Shown here in pieces: positions 32,729 through 43,634 of a DNA stretch of 64,000 nucleotides (the stretch's first letter is position 1; the number at the start of each line of letters is the position of its first letter). A program made the translations under genes and the position numbers. The DNA is from Dipteronia dyeriana (taxonomy: Eukaryota; Streptophyta; Magnoliopsida; Sapindales; Sapindaceae). A model generated the notes under the pieces. That model saw only the letters and a list, made by a program, of their open reading frames with translations. It searched no databases and was not told the DNA's origin. Location of the stretch: positions 9,246,413-9,310,412 of the forward strand of contig CM065301.1 in NCBI GenBank assembly GCA_032871835.1. Direction: 5' to 3'.

Positions 32729-34541
32729 ATGCACAATCGACATTCTCTTGGAAGGAATTTGTTTCCGGTTATCGACAACATAAACCGAGTAGGTCGGCTT
32801 GCAAGACAGTTTGAGGGAATAGATATTTTTATTGAACTAGAAGGTGCATCAATTCCGAAAATGGGGGATCACGAGGAGAATGTGAATGTGAACCCACCAC
32901 AGGCACCTACACATGAGGAAAACCAAGGTTTCATAGCTATGAGGGAATCCGGTCAACCTATGATGGAGCATCAGCCGTCTCCAATAGTGATGAGTGTAGC
33001 AGCTAGAAGTTATGAGCTAAAAGAACTTCATATTGTCATGCTTCCTTCTTTCAATGGCCATTCGACTGAAGATTTTTTACAATTCATGAAGAACTATCGT
33101 TCCATATTGGAGACTTTCCCGATAGGCCAGCTCACCGAAGAACAGTTGAAGATGAGATGCTTTAGGTATTGCCTAAAGGATAGAGCCAATGTGTGGTTTG
33201 GTTCTTTGAGGGCGGGATCCTTAACTACATGGAATGAAGTGTGCCAAGTTTTCTTCAATAGGTTTTTTCCGGCCATGAAGATTAATGAGATTCGGATCCA
33301 AATTGCAAGTTTCACCGAGGAAGATGATGTGCCTTTTCATGAGGCATGGGAGAGATATAGGTAACTCTTGGAACAAATCCCTCCGCATATGGTGACCGTG
33401 AGTATAAGGTCAGTACTTTCTATGATGGGTTGAAAACCTTCACACAAGCTTCAGTGGACAATGTGTGTGGGGGTTTGATCACAAATAAATCGGCTGCTGA
33501 AATTTTTGAGATATATGAGACATTGGCTCTCAACTCCCAACATAGAACTTCAACTTCAAGAAAGGAAGGAAAGCATGAGGTGAGTCAAGACACGGAAATG
33601 GAAATTCAAATGGCTAAACTAACCAAGCAAGTGGAGGCAATGACAAGAAACATAGGTCAACAACAAGGAAGGGCAAGCATGGTGTATGAAGAAGACTATC
33701 ATGAGAGAGAGAGATGGTGTTATATGAGACGCATGATGTCCAAGCCTTAAATTATCAAAGAGGAAGAAACGACCCATATTCAAACTCTTATAATCTGGGG
33801 TGGCGAAATCATCCCAACTTCTCATGGTCCAATCATAGCAATGCTTTGAACAATCAATCGAATGCTCAAGGAGATCATCAAGGTGGTTACAATCGAGGAA
33901 GTTACCAAGGTCAAGGATCAAGTGGTAAGCAGTGGAACAATGCCGGAAATAGGGAAATGACTTCTTATCAACCAAAGAAGCCTTCTTTAGAAGATCTAGT
34001 TACCAGTCTTGCTTAGAGTTCACAACAGACAGATCAGAATCTGAACAGTTTCATCCAAGCAACCGGGCAAAGGTTTACCAATTTAGAGGCATCAATGAAG
34101 AAGTTGGAGACACATCTGAGGCAAGTAGCTGACACAGTTCACAAGAGTGAGCCGAGTAGACTTCCTAGCCAATCAGAGCAGGCTAAAGCCATGACCGTTT
34201 TGAGGAGTGGTAGAGTTTTAGACACCGATGATGCGGGAGAACCGAAAAGGAAGAAGGTCAAAGAGTCTGAAGATGAGAGTGAGGGAAAGACTTTAGAAGA
34301 GGAGGAATAAGTAGTAGTGGAAAATGTACCCGATAAGACATCCCTCTTACACAAGTCGCCCAACCCGTATGTTCCACCGGTTCCATTCCTAGGAAGGCTA
34401 AAAATGGATAGGATGGACAAGGCATTCAAGGAGATTTTTGATGTCCTCTCCAAGGTACAAGTCAACCTACCATTGCTTGACATGATAAAGAAAATATCGG
34501 TCTATGCCAAGTTTTTCAAGAGTCTTCACACCAACCGATAA
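32729..34541 (+). pseudogene. gag: gag of the Athila element
   Basis: First ATG of the frame is 32729; a second candidate is at 32863. Athila-type gag phrases are visible: LPSFNGHSTEDFLQFMKNY, FRYCLKDRANVWFGSLRAG and the FFNRFFPAMK segment. After shifts near 33400 and 33710 come DPYSNSYNLGWRNHPNFSW and the LKMDRMDKAFKEIFDVLSKV spacer region that precedes protease in Athila. Stops lie at 33362, 34014, 34308 and 34539. There is no classical CCHC knuckle, as is usual in Athila. Confidence 0.9.
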
Positions 34542-34613
34542 AAGTTTGGGCCAAACCACCAAGAGTACGTAGCAAGTGGTGCTAGTACAGTTTTTCAGAA
34601 GACATTTTCACGC

Positions 34614-35114
34614 ATGCTCAAGGATCCGGGCAGTTTTTGTATTAACATTACAGTTAGGGACTCTAGATTGAAACGAGAAATGTTGGACTTAGGTGCTAGT
34701 ATCAACTTGATGTCGTTTGACATTTACAAGCAATTGGGGTTAAATGAGATCAAGCCAACAACTATGTCATTACTTTTAGCGGATGGATCGGCTAGATATC
34801 CGAGGGGGATTATGGAAGATGTGTTGGTACAAGTTGATAAGTTGATCATTCTGGTAGACTTTGTAGTGTTAGACATGGATGATGTTAGTGGGGAGACTAA
34901 CATGAGACCAATTCTACTAGAAAGACCGTTTATGGCTATAGCCAAGACTATCATTTTTGTGCAGAATGGGAAGCTTACCATGACAGTTCTAGATGAAACG
35001 GTGGAGTTCAAGCTCTTTGATGCACTATCTTACCCATCCGGGGCTGATGATTGCTCATTTATTGATGTTTTAGATCCGGGGATCGATGGTGTGTTCAGAG
35101 ATGAAGACTTATAA
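34614..35114 (+). pseudogene. Protease of the Athila element
   Basis: The DLGASINLM active-site loop is the usual Athila form of the aspartic protease D-S/T-G, followed by LLLADGSARYPRGIMEDVLV, VDFVVLDMDD and RPFMAIAKTII. About 166 codons are intact in frame 3 (the same as late gag) and end at 35112. Confidence 0.88.
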
Positions 35115-35209
35115 GAATTATCAGAATGGGATTGGAAAGATCAAGAGAAGCCAAGAGACATGTCTGAGCCATAGAAGAGGTTGATAGTAAGGAAGAATTT
35201 GAAGAACTG

Positions 35210-37092
35210 GTGGTATCAGATGTGAGTGTTGCACAGAAGCCACCTCCCAAGTTAGAACTCAAGGAATTGCCAACCATATTGAAGTATGCCTATCTAGGTG
35301 AAGATGAGACATATCCGGTAATAGTTGCTTCTGACTTGAAGGATAGTGAGGAGAAGAGGCTCCTTGAGGTATTACATAGGTACAAGTCAGCCATAGGATG
35401 GTCTCTTGAAGATATTAGAGGGATTAGTCCTACTAGTTGCATGCACAAGATTTTTCTAGAAGATGATCCCAAGCCTACAAGGGAAGCTCAGAGGCAATTG
35501 AACCCAATCATGAAGGTAGTAGTGAAGAAGGAGGTTCTAAAGCTTCTAGAGGTGGGAATCGTATATCCGATATCAGACAGTAAGTGGGTCAGCCCTATCC
35601 ATGTAATTCCTAAGAAATCGGGGTATAATTGTGGCTAGAACTGAGCAATATGAATTGATTCCTCAAAGGCTTCAAACAGGCTGGAGGGTGTGTATTGATT
35701 ATAGGAAGTTGAACTCAGCCACTAGGAATGACCATTTCCCTCTTCCATTCATTGATGAGATGTTGGAGCGATTAACAGGGCATAGTCATTTATTGTTTCC
35801 TTGATGGCTATTTGTAGGCCTGACAAAACGGGTTCGTGGGTCTGGTTTGACCAAACCCGACACGACCCATTTATTAAATGGGTTGTGTCGGGTCAACCTT
35901 TTTATTAAACGGGTTGAGCTTCTCAGACCCGACCCAACCCATTTAATAAACGTATAACCCAACCCGACCCGCTTAACCCGTTTATAATATGTTTGATTTT
36001 TTCTATATTAATAATTATTAAAAATATAATATAAATCTAAAGTAAAAATATCCATAAAAAAACAACTAAACCACATCTCAATTTAGACGAGCCACAAAAA
36101 GACTATAAAGTTTATACAATCTATAAATGATAGAATATTAAAAAAAAAAACAAACAATTAAAACTAATAAAAACGATAAATAAAGACCGATAATTCAACT
36201 ACTGAGGTCTTCAAACTTCATATTCTGTAAAATATTAGCAATTGCAAGATGAAAGTTAAAACAATGTAAAAAATAGTTATTTATTATTGAACCATAATTG
36301 TTGTTGCAAGTATTCTCCCAATTAATTTTAAGTTACACATTTTCCCCAAACTAATCGTGTCAACCCGTCAACTCGTTTATAAAACCCAACCCAACCCAAC
36401 CCGTTTATTAAACGGGTTAAACGAGTCAACCCATTTACCAACCCGAACCCATTTAGCTCCACCCAAACCCAACCCAACCCAAATTCGTTGGGTTCGTGTC
36501 AATCCGTCATGTCGTGACCCAAATTGTCAGGCCTAGCTATTCGGGATACAATCAGATAGCCATAGCACCAAAAGATCAGGAGAAGACAACTTTCACATGT
36601 CCATTTGGGACATTTGTCTACAGACAGATGTCTTTCGGTCTTTGTAATGCTCCAGGTACCTTTCAGAGATGCATGATGTCTATATTTTCATATATGGTGG
36701 AGGAGATCATTGAGGTGTTTATGGATGATTTCTCCGTGTTTGGAGATTCCTTTGAGATATGTTTGAATAACTTAGCCCTGGTCCTACAGAGATGTGAGGA
36801 AAACAACTTGGTCTTAAACTGGGAGAAGTGCCATTTTATGGTACAACAAGGAATAGTTCTTGGACATGCGATAAGCAAGAGAGGAATTGAGGTTGATAAG
36901 GCAAAGGTAGAAGTAGTCTGAAGTTTACAACCTCCAAAATCTGTGAAGGGAGTGAGGTCTTTCCTTAGGCACGCAGGGTTCTACCGGAGGTTCATTCAAG
37001 ACTTTTCGAATATAACAAGACCTTTGTGTGCACTCCTCAAAAAAGAGACAGAATTCGAGATGAGCAATGAGTGTTTGCATGCTTTTGATACC
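35210..37092 (+). pseudogene. pol: Reverse transcriptase of the Athila element, split by a hAT MITE
   Basis: First part (35210-35806): GWSLEDIRGISPTSCMHKI, WVSPIHVIPKKSG, then after a shift WRVCIDYRKLNSATRNDHF and FIDEMLERLTGHSH. The MITE at 35815-36535 cuts the DGYSGYNQ motif. The second part (36536-37092) resumes with SGYNQIAIAPKDQEKTTFTC, FGLCNAPGTFQRCM, the catalytic EVFMDDFSVFG, and the thumb/connection segment [22 protein letters not shown] at 36919 also interrupts it. Confidence 0.92.
35815..36535. mobile_element. hAT-type MITE (721 bp) inside Athila RT
   Basis: The ends are TAGGCCTGACAAAACGGG and, reversed, TAGGCCTGACAATTTGGGTC. Flanks GCTATTTG (35807-35814) and GCTATTCG (36536-36543) match at 7 of 8. 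Removing it rejoins the conserved GGCTAT/TCGGG codons of the RT motif. The arms are rich in AACCCGACCCAACCC phrases. It has no transposase. Confidence 0.9.
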
Positions 37093-37662
37093 TTGAAGAA
37101 TGCCTTGACAACAGTGCATATTATGATGCCTCCGAATTGGGAGTTGCCCTTTGAGCTAATGTGTAATGCTTCGGATTATGCTATAGGGGCAGTTTTGGGG
37201 CAGCGGGTGGATAAGGTCCCACATGTCATTTATTATGCTTCTAGGACCTTAAATGATGCCCAACTTAACTACTCAACAACTAAAAAAGAGCTTCTAGCAA
37301 TGGTTTTTACCTTAGAGAAGTTAAGAGCATATTTGGTGGGAGCCAAGGTAGTGGTATTCTCAGATCATGCAGCCCTTAGGTATCTTCTTCAGAAAAAAGA
37401 TGCCAACCCAAGGTTGATTCGGTGGATCCTATTGTTACAAGAGTTTGATTTGGGGATACGAGACAAGAAGGGTGTGGAAAACGTGGTAGCTGACCATTTG
37501 AGTAGGTTAGTGCAGGAAAAACCGGAGGAAGCAGATGAATTACCATTAGAAGAGGACTTCCCGGATGAGCAGTTGTGGAGTGTGTCAAATACGGAGCCTT
37601 GGTTTACCGCTATAGTGAACTATTTGGTTAGTGGAGTAATTCCTACAGAGTTGACTTTCTAA
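37093..37662 (+). pseudogene. RNase H of the Athila element
   Basis: Ty3-type RNase H with [18 protein letters not shown] (Asp), [20 protein letters not shown] (Glu), [13 protein letters not shown] (Asp) and VVADHLSRL. It is in the same frame as the second RT part. The frame ends at TAA 37660, the position where the next element inserted. Confidence 0.9.
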
Positions 37663-37663
37663 G

Positions 37664-39626
37664 TATTGGAAATAATATGTACAAGGTTATACTAAACAAC
37701 GTAGAGGCGGGGGTGTGAATATGTTGTCTCTCACTTTTAATAAATCTTTCGAGACTAGTGACAAAACCTTGATAATCATACAAATTAACATTCAACATGA
37801 TTGTTATGAGAAAACAATATATTCATGTATGCTCAAATCTCCACTCTTAGTCTACAAAACATACAACAAGAATCAATGTATCTTATGAACAAATATATTC
37901 AATGTAGACAAAATTCCATAAGTTGTACTTGGAGTATTACAATGTGGTACTTTACAACTTGAAAGGAATATCACAAAATACAAAGTTATCTAACATACAC
38001 AAACAATATTGTGCAAGGAAGTCAACTTACATATAAAGTTCTATCCACATTATTCAAATAACAATTACCAATATAAGAGAGATAGGGATAGAGAAAAGTT
38101 GACACAAGATATAACGTGGTAAACCTTCGAAGAAGAAACATCCAAGGGTTAGCAACCACCGGTAAAAAAAATCTACTAGTAGATAAGAAAAGTACAATCT
38201 CTCAAATGACCCATTCACTTATAAACTACACTCATATCCTACTCATGAAGATGTCGCCCTCATGCTCAACAATCCGAGGCCTCGCACTTTTTGTCAAGAC
38301 TTCCTCGCTCACCCTTCCAGATCCTCACGACCCTAGGCAAGACTTCTTGCTCAACTATTCAAGTCCTCCCGACTCTAGTCAAGACTTCCTCGCTCACCCT
38401 TTCGGATCCTCACGACCCTAGGCAAGACTTCCTTGCTTGACAATTTGAGGTCTCCCACCTCTTGCCAAGACTTCCATGCTCAACAACATAGGTCTCACAC
38501 CTATTGTCAAGACTTCCTTCTCATAAGGCATCTATGTGATCATGAATACAAAACGCAAACAAGCACGCAACATAGAATAAGATGATCAACAAATTCTATG
38601 GAAACTAGAATTAATCAATGAGCACACAAAGTATATTTTCTAGTTTATAATCCAAAAGTGACACCACACAAGATGATGTATGAGCATATGAAATGTATGG
38701 GTTAGGTACACTCCATGAAGATCTAGACATAGACAATAAAGTTTATAAAACAAGATTGTCTAGATCTTATGCATGAATAAAAATCTAGAGCATGCCAAAT
38801 TTCCAAACACACACTTTAAACCTATATTTTATTCATGTTACTAAAGCTTGAAATAAACATGTTCATAAAGTACATATTCAAGACTTTAGTACTAACACAA
38901 AAATGCTAGAAACACAAGATATGATCAATCAAATCTCTAGCAATCATTTAGAGCATATATTCACAAAATAGTCAATTAAACTCTAATAGACTCTAAATAT
39001 AAAATCAAATGTGCTAATCCTAGATCTATTCAACAAATGAGTTCTAGCACATGATAAGACTATTAATCACGAAAATAAAGTCAATCAAAGCACAAATAGT
39101 CATAGATAAGATGTTAGCACAATACAACTCACAATCATGTGAAAACATAGGTTTGATTAAAACCTAACTCACAATCAAGTTTCTAATTAAGTACATCTAG
39201 CATTTAATTGAATATCTATCACTCATTAACATATATTCAAGTCAAATACACACAAGTAGGAAGAAGACCCAATGTATTTGAACATTAGAATCAAGGAAAT
39301 CAAAAGATAAACAAATACCTTGACAATTTCGAGTACGATCACGAAAATGGTGCGATCCACCAAAAACCTTGAACAAATGACTTCAAGGTTGCTTGGAGAT
39401 GATATAGGACTTCAATACAAAACTTCTCCAACTTGAATCACTCAAATCGGATAAGAAAGGAGAGAGATATGGTGATTCAAAGTTGAGAGAAAAAACCTGG
39501 AAATTTTCTGCACTACATTTTCTTCTTCCTTGAAGCTTGAATCATCATGAATCTAAACAACTAAATCATTAAAAGTAAACATCATTTTGATATGGAATTA
39601 ATGCCAACATACACTAAAACCTAACA
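37664..39626. mobile_element. Probable solo LTR (1963 bp) inside Athila pol
   Basis: It interrupts Athila pol exactly between the RNase H and integrase coding parts, and sequence matching Athila resumes at about 39632. The ends are TATTGGAAATAAT (a decayed TG) and ACCTAACA; flanks CTAAG and ATAAG match at 4 of 5. No protein frame is present. The phrase AACGTGGTAAACC at about 38113 and the CCTCGCTCACCCTTNCGGATCC repeats are LTR-like. It could instead be another unclassified insertion, and orientation is undetermined. Confidence 0.6.
38275..38520. repeat. CAAGACTTCCTCGCTCACCC repeat
   Basis: Six to seven imperfect copies of a CAAGACTTCCTTGCTCA-phrase spaced by about 35-50 bp, some followed by CGACCCTAGG. 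It lies within the inserted element and encodes nothing. Confidence 0.7.
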
Positions 39627-39635
39627 ATAAGGACG

Positions 39636-40853
39636 GAAGAGGTTCATATTTAGGGCTAGAAGGTTCTTTTGGGACGATCCGTTCTTATACATACATGGTC
39701 CAGATGCAGTTATTAGGAGATGTGTACCTGAAGCCGAACAAGGGAACATACTTAGGTTTTGTCATGAGCTACATTATGGGGGGCATTTTGGAGCCCGGTA
39801 GACAGCTTTAAAGGTGTTACAATCGGGTTTCTATTGAAAATCGTTGATGAAGGATGCAGTCCAATTTTACTCGACGTGTGATAGATGTCAACGGACGGGG
39901 AACATTGGAAAGAGGAATGAGATGCCACTAACTAGTGCCATGGTGGTCGAGTTATTTGATGTATGGGGCATCGATTTCATGGGACCATTCTTATCCTCTT
40001 ATGGGTTTAGCTACATCCTAGTTGTGGTTGATTATGTGTCTAAATAGGTAGAAGCACGAGCTACAAGAACCAATGATGGAAAAACGGTGGTAAAGTTTGT
40101 AAATGAGGCCATATTTGCTAGATTTGGGACTCCTATGGCTATAATTAGTGATGTGGAACACACTTTTGTAACAAGTCATGTGTTGCCCTTATGAAGAAAT
40201 ACGGTGTGAGACATAAGATAGCCAACCCTTACCACCCACAAACATCGGGCCAAGTCGAGGTTAGCAATAGGCAAATCAAGAATATCCTTGAGAAGACGGT
40301 CAACTCAACTAGAAAGGATTGAACCTCGAAGTTAGATGACACCTTATGGGCATATAGGATAGCCTTCAAGACACCTATTGGGATGAGCCCGTATAGGTTG
40401 GTCTTTGGGAAGGCATGCCATCTTCCCGTGGAACTCGAGCACCGGGCTTTTTGGGCAGTTCGGAAGTTGAATTTAGACTATGACAAGGCCGGTGAAGAAA
40501 GGAAATTGTAACTTAATGAGCTTGAAGAGTTCCGGCTAGATGCTTATGAAAGCTCAAGGTTGTACAAGGAGAAAACCAAGAGGATCCATGACAAGATGAT
40601 AGTTCACAAGGATCTTCACTCGGGATTGTTAGCCCTCTTGTTCAATTCCCGCCTCAAGTTGTTTCCCAAAAAATTGAAGTCTAGATGGTTTGGACCGTTC
40701 GGGTTGACTCAAGTGTTCTCAAATGAGGCAGTAGAAGTGGAAAATGAGAAGAATGGGGAAACGTTTGTCGTCAATGGGAAAAATATGAAACCTTATGTGA
40801 AGGAATTAGGGAACCTTGCTTGGTTGGAAGAGATAGAGCTCCAAGAACCGTAG
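39636..40853 (+). pseudogene. Integrase of the Athila element
   Basis: Picks up after the inserted element with FFWDDPFLYIHGPD. The zinc head has HELHYGGHFGAR and CDRCQRTGNIGKRNEMPL; the core has FDVWGIDFMGPF (Asp), AIISD (Asp) and, after a shift near 40165, PYHPQTSGQVEVSNRQIKN (Glu). The tail has WFGPFGLTQVF and GKNMKPYVKE, ending at 40851. Stops at about 39796, 39835, 40045 and 40318 fall at or beside conserved residues; the third replaces the Trp of KWVEA. Confidence 0.92.
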
Positions 40854-42092
40854 TGCTCTAACCAAGTCTTGCCTAGACGTTAAATAGTGCGCTTAGTGGG
40901 AGGCAACCCACCTAGGTACCTTCTTTTCAAATAAATTTTAAGTTTAGGTAATAATTGTGAATGGTAGTGATTCTACTTCACTCCCACGTCACCTTAATTT
41001 TTAGAAACAAACTATGATTATAGTATGAGGTGTGGAAAAACATAGGTTTGGGGGTGATTTTTTTTCATTTTGCATACAAGTCTAGTTACTCAATTTAAGC
41101 TTTCTCGACCCATATTTTTCAAGCAAATGCCATTGATATGTTTGTTGTTGAGTATGTGTACAGATTAGGCACTTTAGACACTTAATGGCATTAAGAAGGA
41201 ATTTTCCAGGTATGTCACGGTCATGATGTTGTCATGGACGACCATGACTTTTCCCCTCGACAAAATCAAGGATTCGTTGTCGCTGGTATGTCACAGATGC
41301 GCAGACGCGACAATAAAATGAGCAAGAAGGCGGGTTGTCACGGTCTGGTTTTCCATCATGGAAGACCGCAACACAACCACACAACAAATTCAAGGGGTTG
41401 CTGTCGCTCGACATGTCGCCCCACCTGTCGTGTGGTTGCACAACCGCAACACCAGAATACCAGGGCAAAGACGAAGAGGCGGTATGTTACGGTCTGATTT
41501 TCCCTCATAGAAGACCGCGACACGTTGACCGCGACAATCACTCAATATAAAAGCAAAAGTTCGTGTAGGGCAGTTCCTCACCACACTTTTCAAAATCCAA
41601 CCGCGACCTCTTTTCCCTTTACGAGATGTCGAAGACTGCCAAACCAAGCAATCGGTAATTCCTTCTTCTTTTCACTTGTTTTTGGCCCTTGTTAGTCCCA
41701 AATCCTAGTTCTATCATCTCTTACACATCTATGGTTGATTTGAGGAAATTTTCGGATTGTTTGGGGGTGATAAATTGTCTGCATATTTGTGTGAATTGAA
41801 GGGTGGGTTTTGGTTTGTGAAGTGTATTGATTTCATGTTTTTGGAGAAGTTGTGAGTGAAATTGGTTGATTTTAGTTGAATTATGGCATATTTTGGGGTA
41901 AATTTTGGGGTAAATTTTGGGATTGTTTTGTGTTGGATGTTGCTAGAATTTTTCTAGCATATATTGTGATTGTGTGGTGGTGTTTGGTGGTATCCGTGGT
42001 GTATCAGATTACAGGAGTTGTTGAATTGTGTCGAGGTGTACCAAATTGTTTGAATCCTATTTGAAGCGACACAATTGTTATTTAGAGGTGAA
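40854..42092 (+). other. Non-coding segment between Athila pol and the env-position ORF
   Basis: Holds three hairpins of the LTR type (41213-41249, 41336-41373, 41485-41522) and two TTTGGGGGTG decamers (41047, 41760). The frames at 41232-41647 on both strands are by-products of the hairpin repeats. Confidence 0.6.
41213..41522. repeat. Internal copies of the Athila hairpin motif
   Basis: Three units with the stem arms TGTCACGGT/ACCATGACT, TGTCACGGT/ACCGCAACA and TGTTACGGT/ACCGCGACA, each with a loop of about 18-21 bases usually containing TCATGGA. They are the same motif as the three units in each LTR. Confidence 0.75.
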
Positions 42093-43634
42093 ATGGCTAG
42101 AACCAAACATACCGCTAGGATAGATTCCAGTCATATTGAGACCGGGGATTCCAGCCGTATGGAAAGGCCGAGAAGAGGCCGAGATAAAGAAAAGAGGCAG
42201 ATTCCATATTGTGTCGAAAACCTTGATTTTCCTACTAGGATAGCGAAATTCGATGGGAAGAAGTTCATACCAGAGAGGGGGATCAACTTGAGCGAGTTGG
42301 ATGAGACCCCAATTCATGGGATGGTTGGAGTTCAAGGTTGGGACACTTTTGTTCAGAGGCCTGCAAAATACTACCCTCAGATTGTTAAAGAATTTTATGC
42401 ATGGGTAATTGAGAAGAACTACAGCTTAGGGACTTCGGTCTTGGTTCATGGTAGAGAAGTCCGAATCAATTTTGGGGACATTAACAGACAGTACATGACT
42501 GAACTTCCACACACAGTTGCTATGTTTCAGGAGGTTCCTAAGTTTAACATCTTCTCCAGAATGAACATCGACCTAGTAAACAGTTTAGTGGCTCGGCCAA
42601 TGGAATTTTGGAACTCCAGGTCAAACCCGATCAAGCAGAAAAGGTTACTACTAGAGATGGCCTTCTGGAACATTTTCATTTCTCACTCTTCGAGGCCATA
42701 CGGACACCGTACCACGGTATCTTATACGGTATCCACCTTGCTCTACTATATTAAGCATGGGCATCCTTTAGATATGGGGGTGATTGTGAAGATAGAGATT
42801 CACAAGTCAGTAAGGGATATAACAGGAAAAGAAGCAATGGTGTTCCCTTGTCTTATCACATTTTTCTGCCAGGAGGCGGGTGTAGATATGTCTTCTGATA
42901 AGTTTATTGAGACCGGGCCTGACTTTGGGATCCGCATATGGTATTCATTGTTTCCTGGATGAGGTTTGGCAAGACCCGATAGAGGAGAGGGCAACCAGCC
43001 CAAGAAGAAAATGGGGAGAGCAGTTCCAAATCAATCGGATGAGCAGGCAGATGATGTTGATGATGAGTGGCTGCCTGGGGATGATGGTTCACTCCCCGTA
43101 TTGGAACGGTTGTTAGTAGCTACCAAACTCTCCAGAGGAAAGTAGGCTGATGCAGATGCAGTAAATTCAAATGCCATTGGATATGCCCAGAACTCAATCC
43201 TTCAGCACATGCAGTGGATGGAACAGCTGATGATAGCTAAGATAGATATGATGGATGCATGATTTAGACATAACATTGCAGATCTGAGGCAGGAGCTCCA
43301 TTTATGGCCGTATGAGAGAGAAATGAAGTTGAATCTGTATCCATGGCATCCATATCCAGCTTCTGGGTACCAGCCTTCACATTCATTTTCAGGTTATAGA
43401 CCTCTGTACCCATAAACCCAGAGTACGGGTTCAGCTTCAGGATTAGGATTTCAGCCTCAGTTTCCAATTCACCCGACCAATGGACCAGTAGTTTCAGAGG
43501 AGGCTATTGTCCAAACCGTCATGGAGATATCGAGAAAGAAAGTAGAGGACACAGCAGCAGCAGCAGCAGCCGGTTGGAAGGGGAAGGAACTGATGCCCAG
43601 ATCCTCATGGCCACCACCACCACCACATTATTAG
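42093..43634 (+). pseudogene. Athila extra ORF at the env position (ATHILA ORF-1/env-like)
   Basis: ATG 42093 opens 289 uninterrupted codons (MARTKHTARIDSSH..). They contain a basic N-terminus, FPERGINL-like and WDTFVQRPAKYYPQIVKEF segments and VLVHGREVRINFGDINRQYM. After TGA 42960 the same frame continues through stops 43143, 43261 and 43414 to TAG 43632, with Gln-rich and Pro-rich parts. The layout and phrases recall the ORF found after integrase in Athila elements (Pfam 'ATHILA ORF-1'-like), whose function is not established. No signal peptide or clear transmembrane segment is seen, so an envelope role is not supported by this copy. Confidence 0.7.

Noticed and set aside
36361..36500. Possible interstitial telomeric repeat (AACCCAACCC)
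   Set aside because: The unit is AACCC(A/G) of variable length, not the plant TTTAGGG type, and lies within the arm of a hAT MITE with its own target duplication.
41232..41647. Overlapping frames on both strands downstream of Athila integrase
   Set aside because: They trace the hairpin repeats; no family match and no consistent start.
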